NCBI RefSeq assembly: GCF_000428485.1
Contig: NZ_AUAA01000035.1
Coordinates: 1-32,879 of the forward strand
Source: Epilithonimonas tenax DSM 16811
GTDB lineage: Bacteria; Bacteroidota; Bacteroidia; Flavobacteriales; Weeksellaceae
Direction: 5' to 3'
Length of the DNA: 32,879 bases
Shown: piece after piece, positions 22,423 through 31,175 of the stretch
Layout of the letters: each line of letters begins with the position of its first letter
Position numbering within the stretch: the stretch's first letter is position 1
Notes under the pieces: generated by a model
Databases searched by the model: none
Told to the model about the DNA's origin: nothing
What the model saw: the letters and a program-made list of their open reading frames with translations, nothing else
Position numbers and translations under genes: made by a program

Positions 22423-25400
22423 ATGAATTTAATACGTTTTGCGCTAAGAAAGCCCATTGCCGTAATGGTCGTTTTCCTGTCGGTCATTGTGCTTTCGCTT
22501 ACAGCTATAAAAAAAATAAAAGTAGATATTTTTCCCGAGGTAGAGTTGCCTTCAATGTACATTGCGATGCCTTACGGTGGGCTTTCACCTCAATATATGG
22601 ACGGTTTTATGTCCAATGAATTTCAAAAAGTCCTGCTTTTTGTGAATGGTGTCAAGAATATTGATTTCAAAAGTGTTCAGGGACTTACCTTAATGAAACT
22701 GACCTTTTATCCCGGCACTGATATGGCGCAGGCTGCAGGTGAGGTTTCCACGCAGGTTTCTCGGGCAATGGGATTTTTACCACCCGGTGCAGTACCACCA
22801 ATGGTTGTGCGGTTTGACGGTAATTCACTTCCGGTCGGTCAACTCGTCTTTGAAAGTGACAATCACTCGGTAACAGATCTTCAGACAATGGTTCTTACCA
22901 AAATCCGACCGATGTTTGTTGAGATTCCCGGTATTACGGCTCCGGCACCTTTTGGCGGTAACATCCGTTCGATCGTGGTAAATATTGACCCGGCTGCAAT
23001 GCAGAGTAACGGACTGAGTCCTGAAGAAATTACTTTGGCGATCACAAAAAGCAGCCATCCTTCGCCGGCAGGAAATATCAGAATGGGTGAAACGAATTAT
23101 ATGGCACCGATCAATTCCATAGCCAAAGATCCTGCGGAGTTTCTTAAAATTCCGATAAAGACCCAAGACGGTAGAACTCTTTACGTGGGAGATGTTGCCA
23201 ATGTTCACGATGGAGCTGATCAGACATCTGGATATGCATTGGTCAATGGGAAACGCTCTGTCTATCTTCCGGTGATCAAAAAATCAGATGCTTCTACTCT
23301 GACAGCAGTCGAAAATCTAAAAAAAGCAATGCCAAAACTGAGAGATCAGCTTCCGGATGATGTGAAGGTAAGTTATGAATTTGACCAGTCAAAATATATT
23401 GAACGCTCCCTTTCAAATCTAATTCATGAAGGACTTTTAGGCGCACTCTTTACAGGACTGGTCATTATTCTTTTTCTAGGTGACCTTCGAGGTGCGCTGA
23501 TCGTGGTCTTTACAATTCCCATAGCAATATTAACAGCCGTCTGTGTGCTCTATTTTGCAGGTTATACTATTAATATAATGACATTGAGTGGGTTAGCCTT
23601 ATCCATCGGAATTTTGGTAGATGAGGCCACGGTCACGATCGAGAATATCCACCAACATATGGAAATGAGGAAAACAAAACCCAAAGCTATTCTGGATGCA
23701 GTACTTGAAATCTCCATTCCGAAGGTGCTTATATTATTATGTATTTTGGCCGTTCTTACGCCTGCCTTCATTATGACGGGCATTCCAAAAGATATGTTTC
23801 TTCCGCTTTCTTTTGCAGTTGCATTCGCAATGATAGCTTCCTTTTTGGCATCCCAAACCTTCGTTCCGATCCTCGCTAACTGGATGATGAAGAATAAGCA
23901 TATTGAGAAGCATTATGTTAAAAACAGGAGTTTTTTCTATCGTTTCAGAACAGGCTACAGTCATAAAATGAGAAAATGGTCGGGAAGGACTTTGGTATTG
24001 TTTTCAGCCTATATTATTTTCTCGGGCCTTTTAATACTTTTAATGATGCGCTCTTTGGGCACCGATATTATGCCTCTTTCCAACAGCGGTGATTTTCAGA
24101 TGAGAATTGATGCGCCACAGGGAAGCCGCCTGGAGAAAACTGAAAAGCTGGTGAAGGATATTCTCAAAGATATTGAAGGTATTTTGCCAGAAAATGCGGT
24201 CAGCATCAGTTCGGCCTATGTTGGTTTACATCCTGCAGCAACACCGATCAATCCCATATTTCTTTTCACCAACGGAACACATCAGTCTGTTTTGCAGGTT
24301 TCTGTAAATAAGGAGATCTTTTCAGGGTCTATGGAAGATTTGAAAGAAAAGATTCGCAAGACTATTTCTAAGAAGCATCCTGAAGCACAAATCAATTTTG
24401 AACCCATGGAACTTACCGAAAAAATCATTGGACAGGGATCGATGACCCCGATAGAAATCAAGGTAGGATCTCCGAATCTTAAACTGGCGGCATCCCACGC
24501 AAAAAAAATCGAGGAAAAGCTGAAAAGCAACGATTTCCTGCGAGACGTCCGTATTGCAGAGCCACTTCAATATCCGACTTTACAGATCAACGTAGACCGA
24601 AATCTCGCTGCGCAGTTCGGACTGACGATGCAGGATGTAACACGCAGTCTTGTGACCGCTACCTCTTCAACCCGATACACCGACAAAAACCTCTGGGTCG
24701 ACCCAAAATCAGGACTTGTCTTTCAGACACAGGTTCAGATTCCAGAAAGTGTAATGAACTCTGAAGAGATCCTGAAATCACTTCCACTGAAAAAAGACAG
24801 CCCGAGACCCGTTCTTGAAGATATCGCTACTGTTAAAAAAATGACCGCACCGGCACAGGTCAACCGAAAGGGACCTATGAGATATGTAACGATTATCGGA
24901 AATATGTACGGAAAAGACCTAGGCTCTGCTTCCAAAGCGGTGAAAAATGCCATCAGTGAGACTGGAAAACCTCCAAAAAGTGTTTCTGTTTGGACAGAAG
25001 GCACACTGCAGCTACTGGATGATACACTCGACAGTCTTGCAATGGGACTTTTGGCAGCAGTACTAGCGATATTCCTGATGCTTGCTGCTTATTATCAATC
25101 ATTTAAAGTGCCTTTTGTTGTTCTTTCCGTGATTCCTTCCGTGATCGTGGGAAGTCTTGTTTTGATTTTCATTACCGGCAGTACGCTCAACCTCCAGTCA
25201 TATATGGGGATAATTATGTCCATTGGTGTTTCGGTTTCAAATGCAGTATTACTTATCAATCAGGCAGAGTACTACCGTAAACATTACCATATCAGCGCGC
25301 TTCATTCTGCGAGAATGGCAGCAGCGTCCAGACTTCGCCCTGTGCTGATGACCGCTTTAGCGATGCTGGCTGGGATGATTCCTATGGCAATCGGTATAGG

Positions 25401-25581
25401 GGAAGGTTCTGAGCAGGTTGCTCCACTTGGTAGAGCGGTTATCGGTGGTATCATCGCATCCACTCTTACCATTCTGCTTTTGGTTCCGCATTTTTTTTCA
25501 GCAGTAATGTCTAATGCAGGGCATTCAAATCCTTCATTGGATCCGGAAGATGAGGAAAGTGAATTTTACGTACAATCTTAA
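22423..25581 (+). CDS. RND efflux permease (second pump)
   Basis: A 1052-residue AcrB-superfamily transporter, full length. TM1 is at about 12-30 (AVMVVFLSVIVLSLTAIKK), followed by the periplasmic loop with FPEVELPSMYIAMPYGGLSP. TM4 reads GLALSIGILVDEATVTIEN: the usual acidic pair is Asp400-Glu401 here rather than Asp-Asp, which still supplies two acidic residues. The second half starts near 520 and ends with APLGRAVIGGIIASTLTILL. Gene order TolC-permease-adaptor differs from the first operon, so the two pumps are not a recent duplication. Its operon partners are thiol and sulfur proteins, which hints at an oxidised sulfur compound or thiol conjugate as substrate; not provable here. Confidence 0.92.
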   Translation: MNLIRFALRKPIAVMVVFLSVIVLSLTAIKKIKVDIFPEVELPSMYIAMPYGGLSPQYMDGFMSNEFQKVLLFVNGVKNIDFKSVQGLTLMKLTFYPGTDMAQAAGEVSTQVSRAMGFLPPGAVPPMVVRFDGNSLPVGQLVFESDNHSVTDLQTMVLTKIRPMFVEIPGITAPAPFGGNIRSIVVNIDPAAMQSNGLSPEEITLAITKSSHPSPAGNIRMGETNYMAPINSIAKDPAEFLKIPIKTQDGRTLYVGDVANVHDGADQTSGYALVNGKRSVYLPVIKKSDASTLTAVENLKKAMPKLRDQLPDDVKVSYEFDQSKYIERSLSNLIHEGLLGALFTGLVIILFLGDLRGALIVVFTIPIAILTAVCVLYFAGYTINIMTLSGLALSIGILVDEATVTIENIHQHMEMRKTKPKAILDAVLEISIPKVLILLCILAVLTPAFIMTGIPKDMFLPLSFAVAFAMIASFLASQTFVPILANWMMKNKHIEKHYVKNRSFFYRFRTGYSHKMRKWSGRTLVLFSAYIIFSGLLILLMMRSLGTDIMPLSNSGDFQMRIDAPQGSRLEKTEKLVKDILKDIEGILPENAVSISSAYVGLHPAATPINPIFLFTNGTHQSVLQVSVNKEIFSGSMEDLKEKIRKTISKKHPEAQINFEPMELTEKIIGQGSMTPIEIKVGSPNLKLAASHAKKIEEKLKSNDFLRDVRIAEPLQYPTLQINVDRNLAAQFGLTMQDVTRSLVTATSSTRYTDKNLWVDPKSGLVFQTQVQIPESVMNSEEILKSLPLKKDSPRPVLEDIATVKKMTAPAQVNRKGPMRYVTIIGNMYGKDLGSASKAVKNAISETGKPPKSVSVWTEGTLQLLDDTLDSLAMGLLAAVLAIFLMLAAYYQSFKVPFVVLSVIPSVIVGSLVLIFITGSTLNLQSYMGIIMSIGVSVSNAVLLINQAEYYRKHYHISALHSARMAAASRLRPVLMTALAMLAGMIPMAIGIGEGSEQVAPLGRAVIGGIIASTLTILLLVPHFFSAVMSNAGHSNPSLDPEDEESEFYVQS

Positions 25582-25595
25582 ATAATTAAAAAATA

Positions 25596-26723
25596 ATGAA
25601 AATCATCAATAAAATAAAATACATCTTTATTCCGGTCGTTCTTTTGGGAGCGGCTTCCTGCTCGGGCGAAAAGGAAAGTAAACATGAAACAAAAAAAACA
25701 GTTCAACCTGCTCAGTCTTTCGTGACTACAGAAATCAAGCTGATAAATCCCACTTATCAGATTTCTGTTCCAGGCGAACTGAAACCTTATGAATCGGTGC
25801 AGATCTTTGCCAAGGTTGCCGGATTTATCAAGAAAATTTATGTTGACAGAGGGTCAGTTGTGACCAAAGGTCAGCTTCTTGCAGTTCTGGAAGCACCAGA
25901 AATGAATCAGGATTACCTATCCGATAAATCTTCACAGCAGAAAACGTACACCGACTATCTTTATGCTAAACAGGCTTTTGAGCGATTGCAGGACGCTGCC
26001 AGTACGAAAGGAGCTGTTGCCGATATAGAACTGGATAGGGCTAAAAGCATTATGCAGAGTTCCAAAGCAACATATGAGGCATCAAAAGCGGGCACCGGTA
26101 GGTCTTCACAGATGAATCAGTACCTTAGAATCACGGCACCTTTCAGTGGTGTGATAATGGAGAGGAATCTGTCGGTAGGAGCCCTGGTTGGTCCCAATTC
26201 AGGAATGGCTCTTTTCAGTATCGCTCAGAAAAATAAGCTGAGACTGACGGTTTCTCTTCCTGAAAAACACGCATCAAGTGTCAATGAGGGCATAGTGGCG
26301 CAATTTACGGTCAACTCGATCCCCGGAAAGAAATTTGAAGCCCATCATTCAAGGAATTCCGGTGTTATCAGTCAGGAAAACCGTTCGATGACACTTGAGT
26401 TTGATGTCCCAAATCAGGGTACTGTCTTAAAAGGGGGAGAATATGCACAGGTCCAGCTCAATCTCAAAAGAAGTGCATCTACATTTTTTGTACCCACGAA
26501 AAGTATTCTGCAGACTCAAGCCGGAACCTTTGTGATGACCTTCAATGATAATACGGTAAGCAGAGTTGCTGTGAAAGAAGGAATCACCTATGAAAAAATG
26601 ACCGAGGTCTTTGGTGCACTTTCCGGCCATGACAAAGTTCTAGTAAAACCTTCCGAAGAAATTGAGGAAGGAAAGATATCAACCAAAAAAAAAATAAATA
26701 ATGACAACGATCTTAAAAAGTAA
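25596..26723 (+). CDS. RND efflux periplasmic adaptor (second pump)
   Basis: A 375-residue HlyD/AcrA-type adaptor. It begins with a probable lipoprotein signal (PVVLLGAASCSGEK, Cys22). The first lipoyl half is at about 65-90 (VAGFIKKIYVDRGSVVTKGQ), then a helical hairpin (about 105-165), the second lipoyl half RITAPFSGVIMERNLSVGAL and a beta-barrel region. Fourteen bases separate it from the permease. Its last 23 bases overlap the start of the TlpA gene at 26701, a sign of translational coupling between pump and thioredoxin. Confidence 0.9.
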   Translation: MKIINKIKYIFIPVVLLGAASCSGEKESKHETKKTVQPAQSFVTTEIKLINPTYQISVPGELKPYESVQIFAKVAGFIKKIYVDRGSVVTKGQLLAVLEAPEMNQDYLSDKSSQQKTYTDYLYAKQAFERLQDAASTKGAVADIELDRAKSIMQSSKATYEASKAGTGRSSQMNQYLRITAPFSGVIMERNLSVGALVGPNSGMALFSIAQKNKLRLTVSLPEKHASSVNEGIVAQFTVNSIPGKKFEAHHSRNSGVISQENRSMTLEFDVPNQGTVLKGGEYAQVQLNLKRSASTFFVPTKSILQTQAGTFVMTFNDNTVSRVAVKEGITYEKMTEVFGALSGHDKVLVKPSEEIEEGKISTKKKINNDNDLKK

Positions 26724-27243
26724 AACACCTATTTTCATTCTGATGATGACCCTATTTTCTTTTTCTTTGAATGCGATGCAATCAAGAGTTGAGAATCAGG
26801 ATCGGCTCATCCCACAAAATAATGTAAATGATAATGAGGATATCATCTTAATCGATGAGAGCGGAAATAAAATTGCTCTGAGTGAACTGAAAGGGAAAGT
26901 GGTCTTTGTAAATTTCTGGGCCACATGGTGAAGACCTTGTGTCGAAGAAATGCCGAGCATCAGAGACCTGAAAGACAAATTCAAGGGAAATGACAATATC
27001 GTTTTTGTCCTTCTCAATGTGGAAGCCAACCTGACAAAGTCTAAGAAATTTATGAAGGATAAAAACTACGATCTTCCGGTGTATGTCGCAGCCGACACTA
27101 TTCCTTCGAAGTACTTTCAGGGAGCAATTCCGACGACTTTGATCTTTAATAAAAAAGGAGAACTCGAAGCAGAGATGCAGGGAGGGCAAGATTTTGACCA
27201 GCCTGAGATTTATGAAGCGCTGAAAAAGTTAACCGGACAATAA
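26701..27243 (+). CDS. TlpA-like thioredoxin with in-frame TGA at the CxxC motif (candidate selenoprotein)
   Basis: A 180-residue exported thiol-disulfide protein if the TGA at 26929-26931 is read through. A signal peptide (about 1-25, FILMMTLFSFSLNA) is followed by the TlpA/AhpC core: LSELKGKVVFVNFWATW, then codon 77 TGA, then RPCVEEMPSIRDLKDKF and the cis-proline loop GAIPTTLIFNKKGELE. The frame before and after TGA is the same, with no other stop or shift. In the paralogue 18 bases downstream the matching residue is Cys97 of WASWCPPC. So the TGA replaces the first redox cysteine and Cys80 is the second: a U-x-x-C pattern if selenocysteine is inserted. Without readthrough only a 76-residue stub is made. 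Point mutation or base-calling error remain possible. It overlaps the adaptor gene by 23 bases. Confidence 0.75.
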
Positions 27244-27261
27244 TTTATTAAAATAAGAATA

Positions 27262-27867
27262 ATGGAAAAATTTAAAATATGGCTTCGGAAGAACTGGAGT
27301 ACGGCACTTTTGGTATCAATATTCATCGTGTTGCTTGTCAGTCCCGATGCAAAAGCCTGGCTGATGCGCCAGATCATCTCTACCGGTCTTATGAACTCAA
27401 AGATTGAAGAAAAGGAAACAGAGCCAGCCGTTGAGTCGACTCCTTTGTCCAATACTGAAAACTTCAGTGTCAGGAATGATAAAGGTGAGATCATCAATAC
27501 TTCTGACCTCAAGGGAAAAGTAGTTTTTATAAACTTCTGGGCGTCCTGGTGTCCGCCTTGCCGTGCGGAATTTCCTTCGATTCAGACATTCTACGACCGA
27601 TTTAAATCCAATAAAGATCTTGTTTTTCTTACAGTCAATCTGGATGAGCAGACCGCCTTGGGTAAGATGTATCTTGAAAAAGAACAATTCACTGTTCCGT
27701 TTTTAGTTGCAGAAGGTTCGATTCCAACCGCTTTTTTTAATGGTTCGCTTCCTACGACCGTCGTTTTGGACAAATCAGGAAAAATTAGGATGCATCATGC
27801 GGGAATGGCAGACTACAGCAAAGAATCATTCTATCAAGAAATCAATCAACTTTTAAATGAAAAATAA
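27262..27867 (+). CDS. TlpA-like membrane-anchored thioredoxin
   Basis: A 201-residue thiol-disulfide protein. An uncleaved N-terminal anchor (about 12-27, STALLVSIFIVLLVSP) is followed by a linker and the TlpA/ResA-type domain: KGKVVFINFWASWCPPCRAE (Cys97, Cys100), LVFLTVNLDEQ and the cis-proline loop GSLPTTVVLDKSGK. It faces the periplasm. It lies 18 bases after the TGA-containing paralogue and its stop overlaps the start of the DsrE gene by one base. Proteins of this kind reduce disulfides or persulfides in the periplasm, drawing electrons from DsbD-type partners, none of which is encoded here. Confidence 0.92.
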   Translation: MEKFKIWLRKNWSTALLVSIFIVLLVSPDAKAWLMRQIISTGLMNSKIEEKETEPAVESTPLSNTENFSVRNDKGEIINTSDLKGKVVFINFWASWCPPCRAEFPSIQTFYDRFKSNKDLVFLTVNLDEQTALGKMYLEKEQFTVPFLVAEGSIPTAFFNGSLPTTVVLDKSGKIRMHHAGMADYSKESFYQEINQLLNEK

Positions 27868-28316
27868 TGAAAAAATTAATTAAGATATTGATCTTATCAA
27901 TTTTCCTGACAGGGTTTATGGGTTTCGCTCAAAAGGCAGCAGTTTACGAACCAGCAAAATCTATTCATAAGGAGTACAAGGCTTTGTATGTGATCAATGA
28001 AGGTGATGACCAGAAAATCAGAGTCATTATCAGAAATATCAATAACGCTATGGAAGATCCCAGGCTGAAAGGCAAACTGAAGGTAGAACTGCTGGCTTTT
28101 GGGGGCGGAGTGGAAATGTTCAGAAAGAAAAACCCCTATCGGGAACTTCTTACAGGTCTGCAAGATAAGGGGGTAGTGATGGTACAGTGCGAAAATACCC
28201 TTCGTGAAAAAAAGATCGACAAGTCCGAATTATTTGAGTTTATAAATTACACCCCCAGCGGAAATGGAGAAATGATTTTGAGACAGTATGAAGGCTGGGC
28301 AATAGTTAAACCTTAA
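27867..28316 (+). CDS. Exported DsrE/DsrF-like protein
   Basis: A 149-residue protein with a signal peptide (about 1-21, ILILSIFLTGFMGFAQK) and one DsrE-type domain: YKALYVINEGDDQKIRVIIR at the first strand, LKVELLAFGGGVEMF in the middle and VVMVQCENTLREKKI near the end. The cysteine in that last motif (near 111) is the position that carries sulfane sulfur in DsrE-like transfer proteins. It is the only cysteine seen. Export to the periplasm is unusual for classical DsrE but common for Bacteroidetes homologues. Its neighbours are two thioredoxins and a SoxB-like enzyme, so a periplasmic sulfur carrier is the likely role. Confidence 0.85.
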   Translation: MKKLIKILILSIFLTGFMGFAQKAAVYEPAKSIHKEYKALYVINEGDDQKIRVIIRNINNAMEDPRLKGKLKVELLAFGGGVEMFRKKNPYRELLTGLQDKGVVMVQCENTLREKKIDKSELFEFINYTPSGNGEMILRQYEGWAIVKP

Positions 28317-28328
28317 AAAATTGAAATT

Positions 28329-29753
28329 ATGAAGTTATCAATAGGATTCATCAACGATGTTCACGGTTATATGGAGCCACACCCAGAGTTGTTTTATGAC
28401 AATCAGAAAGAATATGTAAAAAGTGCAGGAGGTTACGCAAGAATTCAGACTATCTTTAAAAAGATCAGGGCAGAAAATCCAAATGCGTTGTTTTTTGACG
28501 GAGGCGATACGTTTCACGGAACCGTTCCGGTGGTACAGTCGAGAGGAGAGGTCTTGATTCCCATACTCAACCCGCTTGGATTTGATGCAATGGTAGGACA
28601 CTGGGACTTTGCCTATACGCCAAGACATCTTTTGAAATTGGAAAATCAGCTGAATTACCCTATTTTAGGTTGCAATGTGTTTGATGAAAATGGAAATCAG
28701 TTTTTACAACCGTACAAAATCTCGGAAATTGGAGGACTGAAAATTGGTATTATCGGGATATGTTCCAATATTATCGATAAGACAATGCCAGAGAAGTTCA
28801 GAGAAGGTATAAAGGTGACCGACGGAATCTTAGAAACAAACCAATGCATCAGAGAATTAAGAAAGAATGCTGTGGACGTTATTATTATTTTGTCGCACAA
28901 TGGTTATCCGCAGGATATTGAACTGTTGAAAAAAGTACAAGGAATCAATATCTGCCTCAGTGCACATACTCATAACAGAATGTACGAAGCAGAGCTCGTA
29001 GGGAAGTGCATCATTATACAATGCGGTTGCCACGGTTCTTTTGTAGGACATCTAATGCTTGATGTCGAAAATGGAATGATCAAACATTTTGACTACCAGC
29101 TCATAGAAACTGATGACAGTCTTGATGAAGATGTAGAAGTAAAAGATCTGGTTGAGAAAAGTCTACAGTCTTTTTCTGAAATGAGAAGTAAAATGTTGGG
29201 GACAACAGATCATATCCTCCACCGCTATTCCACATTATCATCAACAATGGATGATTTTCTGCTTTCTGCCGTCAATTTTGTAACAGGAACTGAAATTTCT
29301 TTCTCAAACGGATGGAGATATGGTGCACCTATAGATATCGGAAATATTACGCTGTGGGATTTGTACAAAATCGTGCCGATGAATCCGCCTATTTCCACCA
29401 CAGAACTTACGGGAAGGGAGATCTTTGAAATGTTAGAAGAAAATCTGGAGCGGACTTTTTCGGCAGAGCCGATGAAACAGATGGGAGGTTATGTTAAGCG
29501 TTGCAACGGACTGAGAATTTTAATGCGCATTGAAAATCCGCCGGGTTACAGAATTCAGGAAATCTATTTTCAGGGGAGGCATTTAGAAAAAGACAAGGTT
29601 TACAAAGTTGCTTTTCTTACGGAGCAAGCCGTCCCGAAGAAATACGGAAAAAGCCGAACAGGAAAGGGTTTTAATGCTATAGAAGCAATGGTGAAATATC
29701 TTGAAGAACACTCTCTTATTAAAAAATCTGCAGATTCGTTTCTTTTGGTTTGA
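28329..29753 (+). CDS. SoxB/5'-nucleotidase family metallophosphatase
   Basis: A 474-residue two-domain enzyme. The N-terminal metallophosphatase domain shows INDVHG (Asp10, His12), FFDGGDTFHGT, MVGHWDFAY, ILSHNGYPQD and LSAHTHN; the C-terminal domain holds the substrate-binding part (SFSNGWRYGAPIDIGNIT). The third motif reads G-H-W-D-F, like the G-H-W-E-F of SoxB thiosulfohydrolases, not the G-N-H-E-F-D of UshA nucleotidases; spacing from the DGGDT motif also fits SoxB. SoxB cleaves sulfate from a thiosulfate carried on SoxYZ, but no SoxYZ is seen. The protein starts directly at the metal motif with no signal peptide, so it looks cytosolic, unlike SoxB. Last gene of the operon, 12 bases after DsrE. 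Confidence 0.82.
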   Translation: MKLSIGFINDVHGYMEPHPELFYDNQKEYVKSAGGYARIQTIFKKIRAENPNALFFDGGDTFHGTVPVVQSRGEVLIPILNPLGFDAMVGHWDFAYTPRHLLKLENQLNYPILGCNVFDENGNQFLQPYKISEIGGLKIGIIGICSNIIDKTMPEKFREGIKVTDGILETNQCIRELRKNAVDVIIILSHNGYPQDIELLKKVQGINICLSAHTHNRMYEAELVGKCIIIQCGCHGSFVGHLMLDVENGMIKHFDYQLIETDDSLDEDVEVKDLVEKSLQSFSEMRSKMLGTTDHILHRYSTLSSTMDDFLLSAVNFVTGTEISFSNGWRYGAPIDIGNITLWDLYKIVPMNPPISTTELTGREIFEMLEENLERTFSAEPMKQMGGYVKRCNGLRILMRIENPPGYRIQEIYFQGRHLEKDKVYKVAFLTEQAVPKKYGKSRTGKGFNAIEAMVKYLEEHSLIKKSADSFLLV

Positions 29754-29758
29754 TAAAT

Positions 29759-29795
29759 AAGGCAGAGAATCGGGAGATTTTCTGCCTTTTGTTTT
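29759..29795 (+). terminator. Terminator closing the second efflux operon
   Basis: AAGGCAGAGAAT and ATTTTCTGCCTT form a 12-bp stem with one G-T pair and a six-base loop (29759-29788), followed by TTGTTTT. It lies six bases after the stop of the SoxB-like gene and ends the long + strand block. Confidence 0.85.
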
Positions 29796-29918
29796 AATTA
29801 GAGTTCAATTTCTATGTCTCTTTGAAAGCGAACCAATATCTGATTTTATAACTTTTTCAAGCGGTTCCTATTAGTGGCATAAAGTAAGATATTTCACTTC
29901 CCTAAAAGTATTTACTGG

Positions 29919-31175
29919 CTATTTGACCAAGCTGTTAATATAGTTTTCCAGATTTGTATAACCTGTTTTAATAATGATAGCTGCGTCCCCAGAATCCTTA
30001 GCATTTAGATTGTTTTTGGTTTCCCATCTGTTGGGAATGCCATCCGCATCTGTGTCTTTTAATTTTGAAATCTGCTTTTTCACTTTCGGTTGTCCGCCGG
30101 CATCGGCCTCCGTCTTAAAGATCTGACCTTTGCGACCGAGACTTTTAAAATACCCGATGATACGTTGATCTACAGCGTCGCGTTTCAATGAGGAACCGGC
30201 TTCGTTCATAATAACTTTCCACATATCTGTTGCAGCACTGATCTTAACATTACTTCTTGATATTGCTGAAGGTACTTTTACTAAAGTTGCTTTTTGTTTG
30301 ATAAAATCTTCATCAGTCACCAACCGTCCGTTGACTTTACCATCTTTATCGAGATCGACATAATTATCTCTGTGGTATACATGATCTGTAGCGGTGAACA
30401 TACTTAAAAAATCATCGGTAGAACTTGGTCCTGCAATAAAGTAATTGCCCACAATATCCTGATAGTGGTCTGTTGCCGAGTGTCCTCCAACAAATGCGCT
30501 TTTACCCCAATTGTAGACCACGTTATTAATATATTCGATCTTCGCCTTCGCTTTCGGATTGCGGCTCTGATTTCCTGTCCATAGACAATGATGTACCGTT
30601 ATATCTACTGGGTTTTCCAGTAATGCACCAAAACGTTGAGGGTCTATCCCTTCTCCGATAAGACAATATTGAAAAGTTATATTGCTGCTGTTCTTTACGT
30701 GCAGGTTGTCCCATCTGCCCCATTCGATGGAAACATGGTCAAAGATAATATCCTCCAAGTCATCCGCCACGACAGTGCATGCACCTCTGGGCATATCAAT
30801 GCTTCCCCTGAATCTCATATATCTGACAATGGTATTTCCACCAAAGGATACACCGTTGCCGTAAACTGTAATGCCGGTTCCGGGTGCGGTCTGTCCTGCA
30901 ATGGTGATTCCGGGAGCAGCTGAGATCTTTTCTTTGATCTTGATCACACCTGCAACATCAAAAATGACAGTTCTACCGCCCTTGCTAACAGCGTCTCGGA
31001 ATGAACCTGTTCCCGTATCATTAAGGTTGGTCACGTGATAAACAGTTCCGCCACGACCGCCTGATGCAAAACGCCCAAAGCCTTCTGCTCCAGGAAATGC
31101 CAGCTGTTGTGCATTGATCATCAAATTGAAAGAACATAAAATGAAGGATAGGGATATTTTCCAAAACATAGCCAT
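29919..31175 (-). CDS. Secreted pectate lyase-like polysaccharide lyase
   Basis: A 418-residue protein with a signal peptide (about 1-22, ISLSFILCSFNLMINAQQ) and a right-handed beta-helix. The start LAFPGAEGFGRFASGGRGG and later IIFDHVSIEWGRWDNLHVKN and ITVHHCLWTGNQSRNPK are typical of the pectate lyase superfamily (family 1 group) of Bacteroidetes. The C-terminal DTDADGIPNRWE is a calcium-binding type repeat seen in many secreted proteins of the phylum. It should cleave pectin-like or related uronic-acid polymers outside the cell. It is unrelated to the sulfur genes, faces them tail to tail, and is the first gene after the terminator. Confidence 0.9.
   Translation of the reverse strand: MAMFWKISLSFILCSFNLMINAQQLAFPGAEGFGRFASGGRGGTVYHVTNLNDTGTGSFRDAVSKGGRTVIFDVAGVIKIKEKISAAPGITIAGQTAPGTGITVYGNGVSFGGNTIVRYMRFRGSIDMPRGACTVVADDLEDIIFDHVSIEWGRWDNLHVKNSSNITFQYCLIGEGIDPQRFGALLENPVDITVHHCLWTGNQSRNPKAKAKIEYINNVVYNWGKSAFVGGHSATDHYQDIVGNYFIAGPSSTDDFLSMFTATDHVYHRDNYVDLDKDGKVNGRLVTDEDFIKQKATLVKVPSAISRSNVKISAATDMWKVIMNEAGSSLKRDAVDQRIIGYFKSLGRKGQIFKTEADAGGQPKVKKQISKLKDTDADGIPNRWETKNNLNAKDSGDAAIIIKTGYTNLENYINSLVK

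Noticed and set aside
26929-26931. General reassignment of TGA to an amino acid in this organism
   Set aside because: TGA ends several other genes in the window at their natural lengths, so recoding, if real, must be local.
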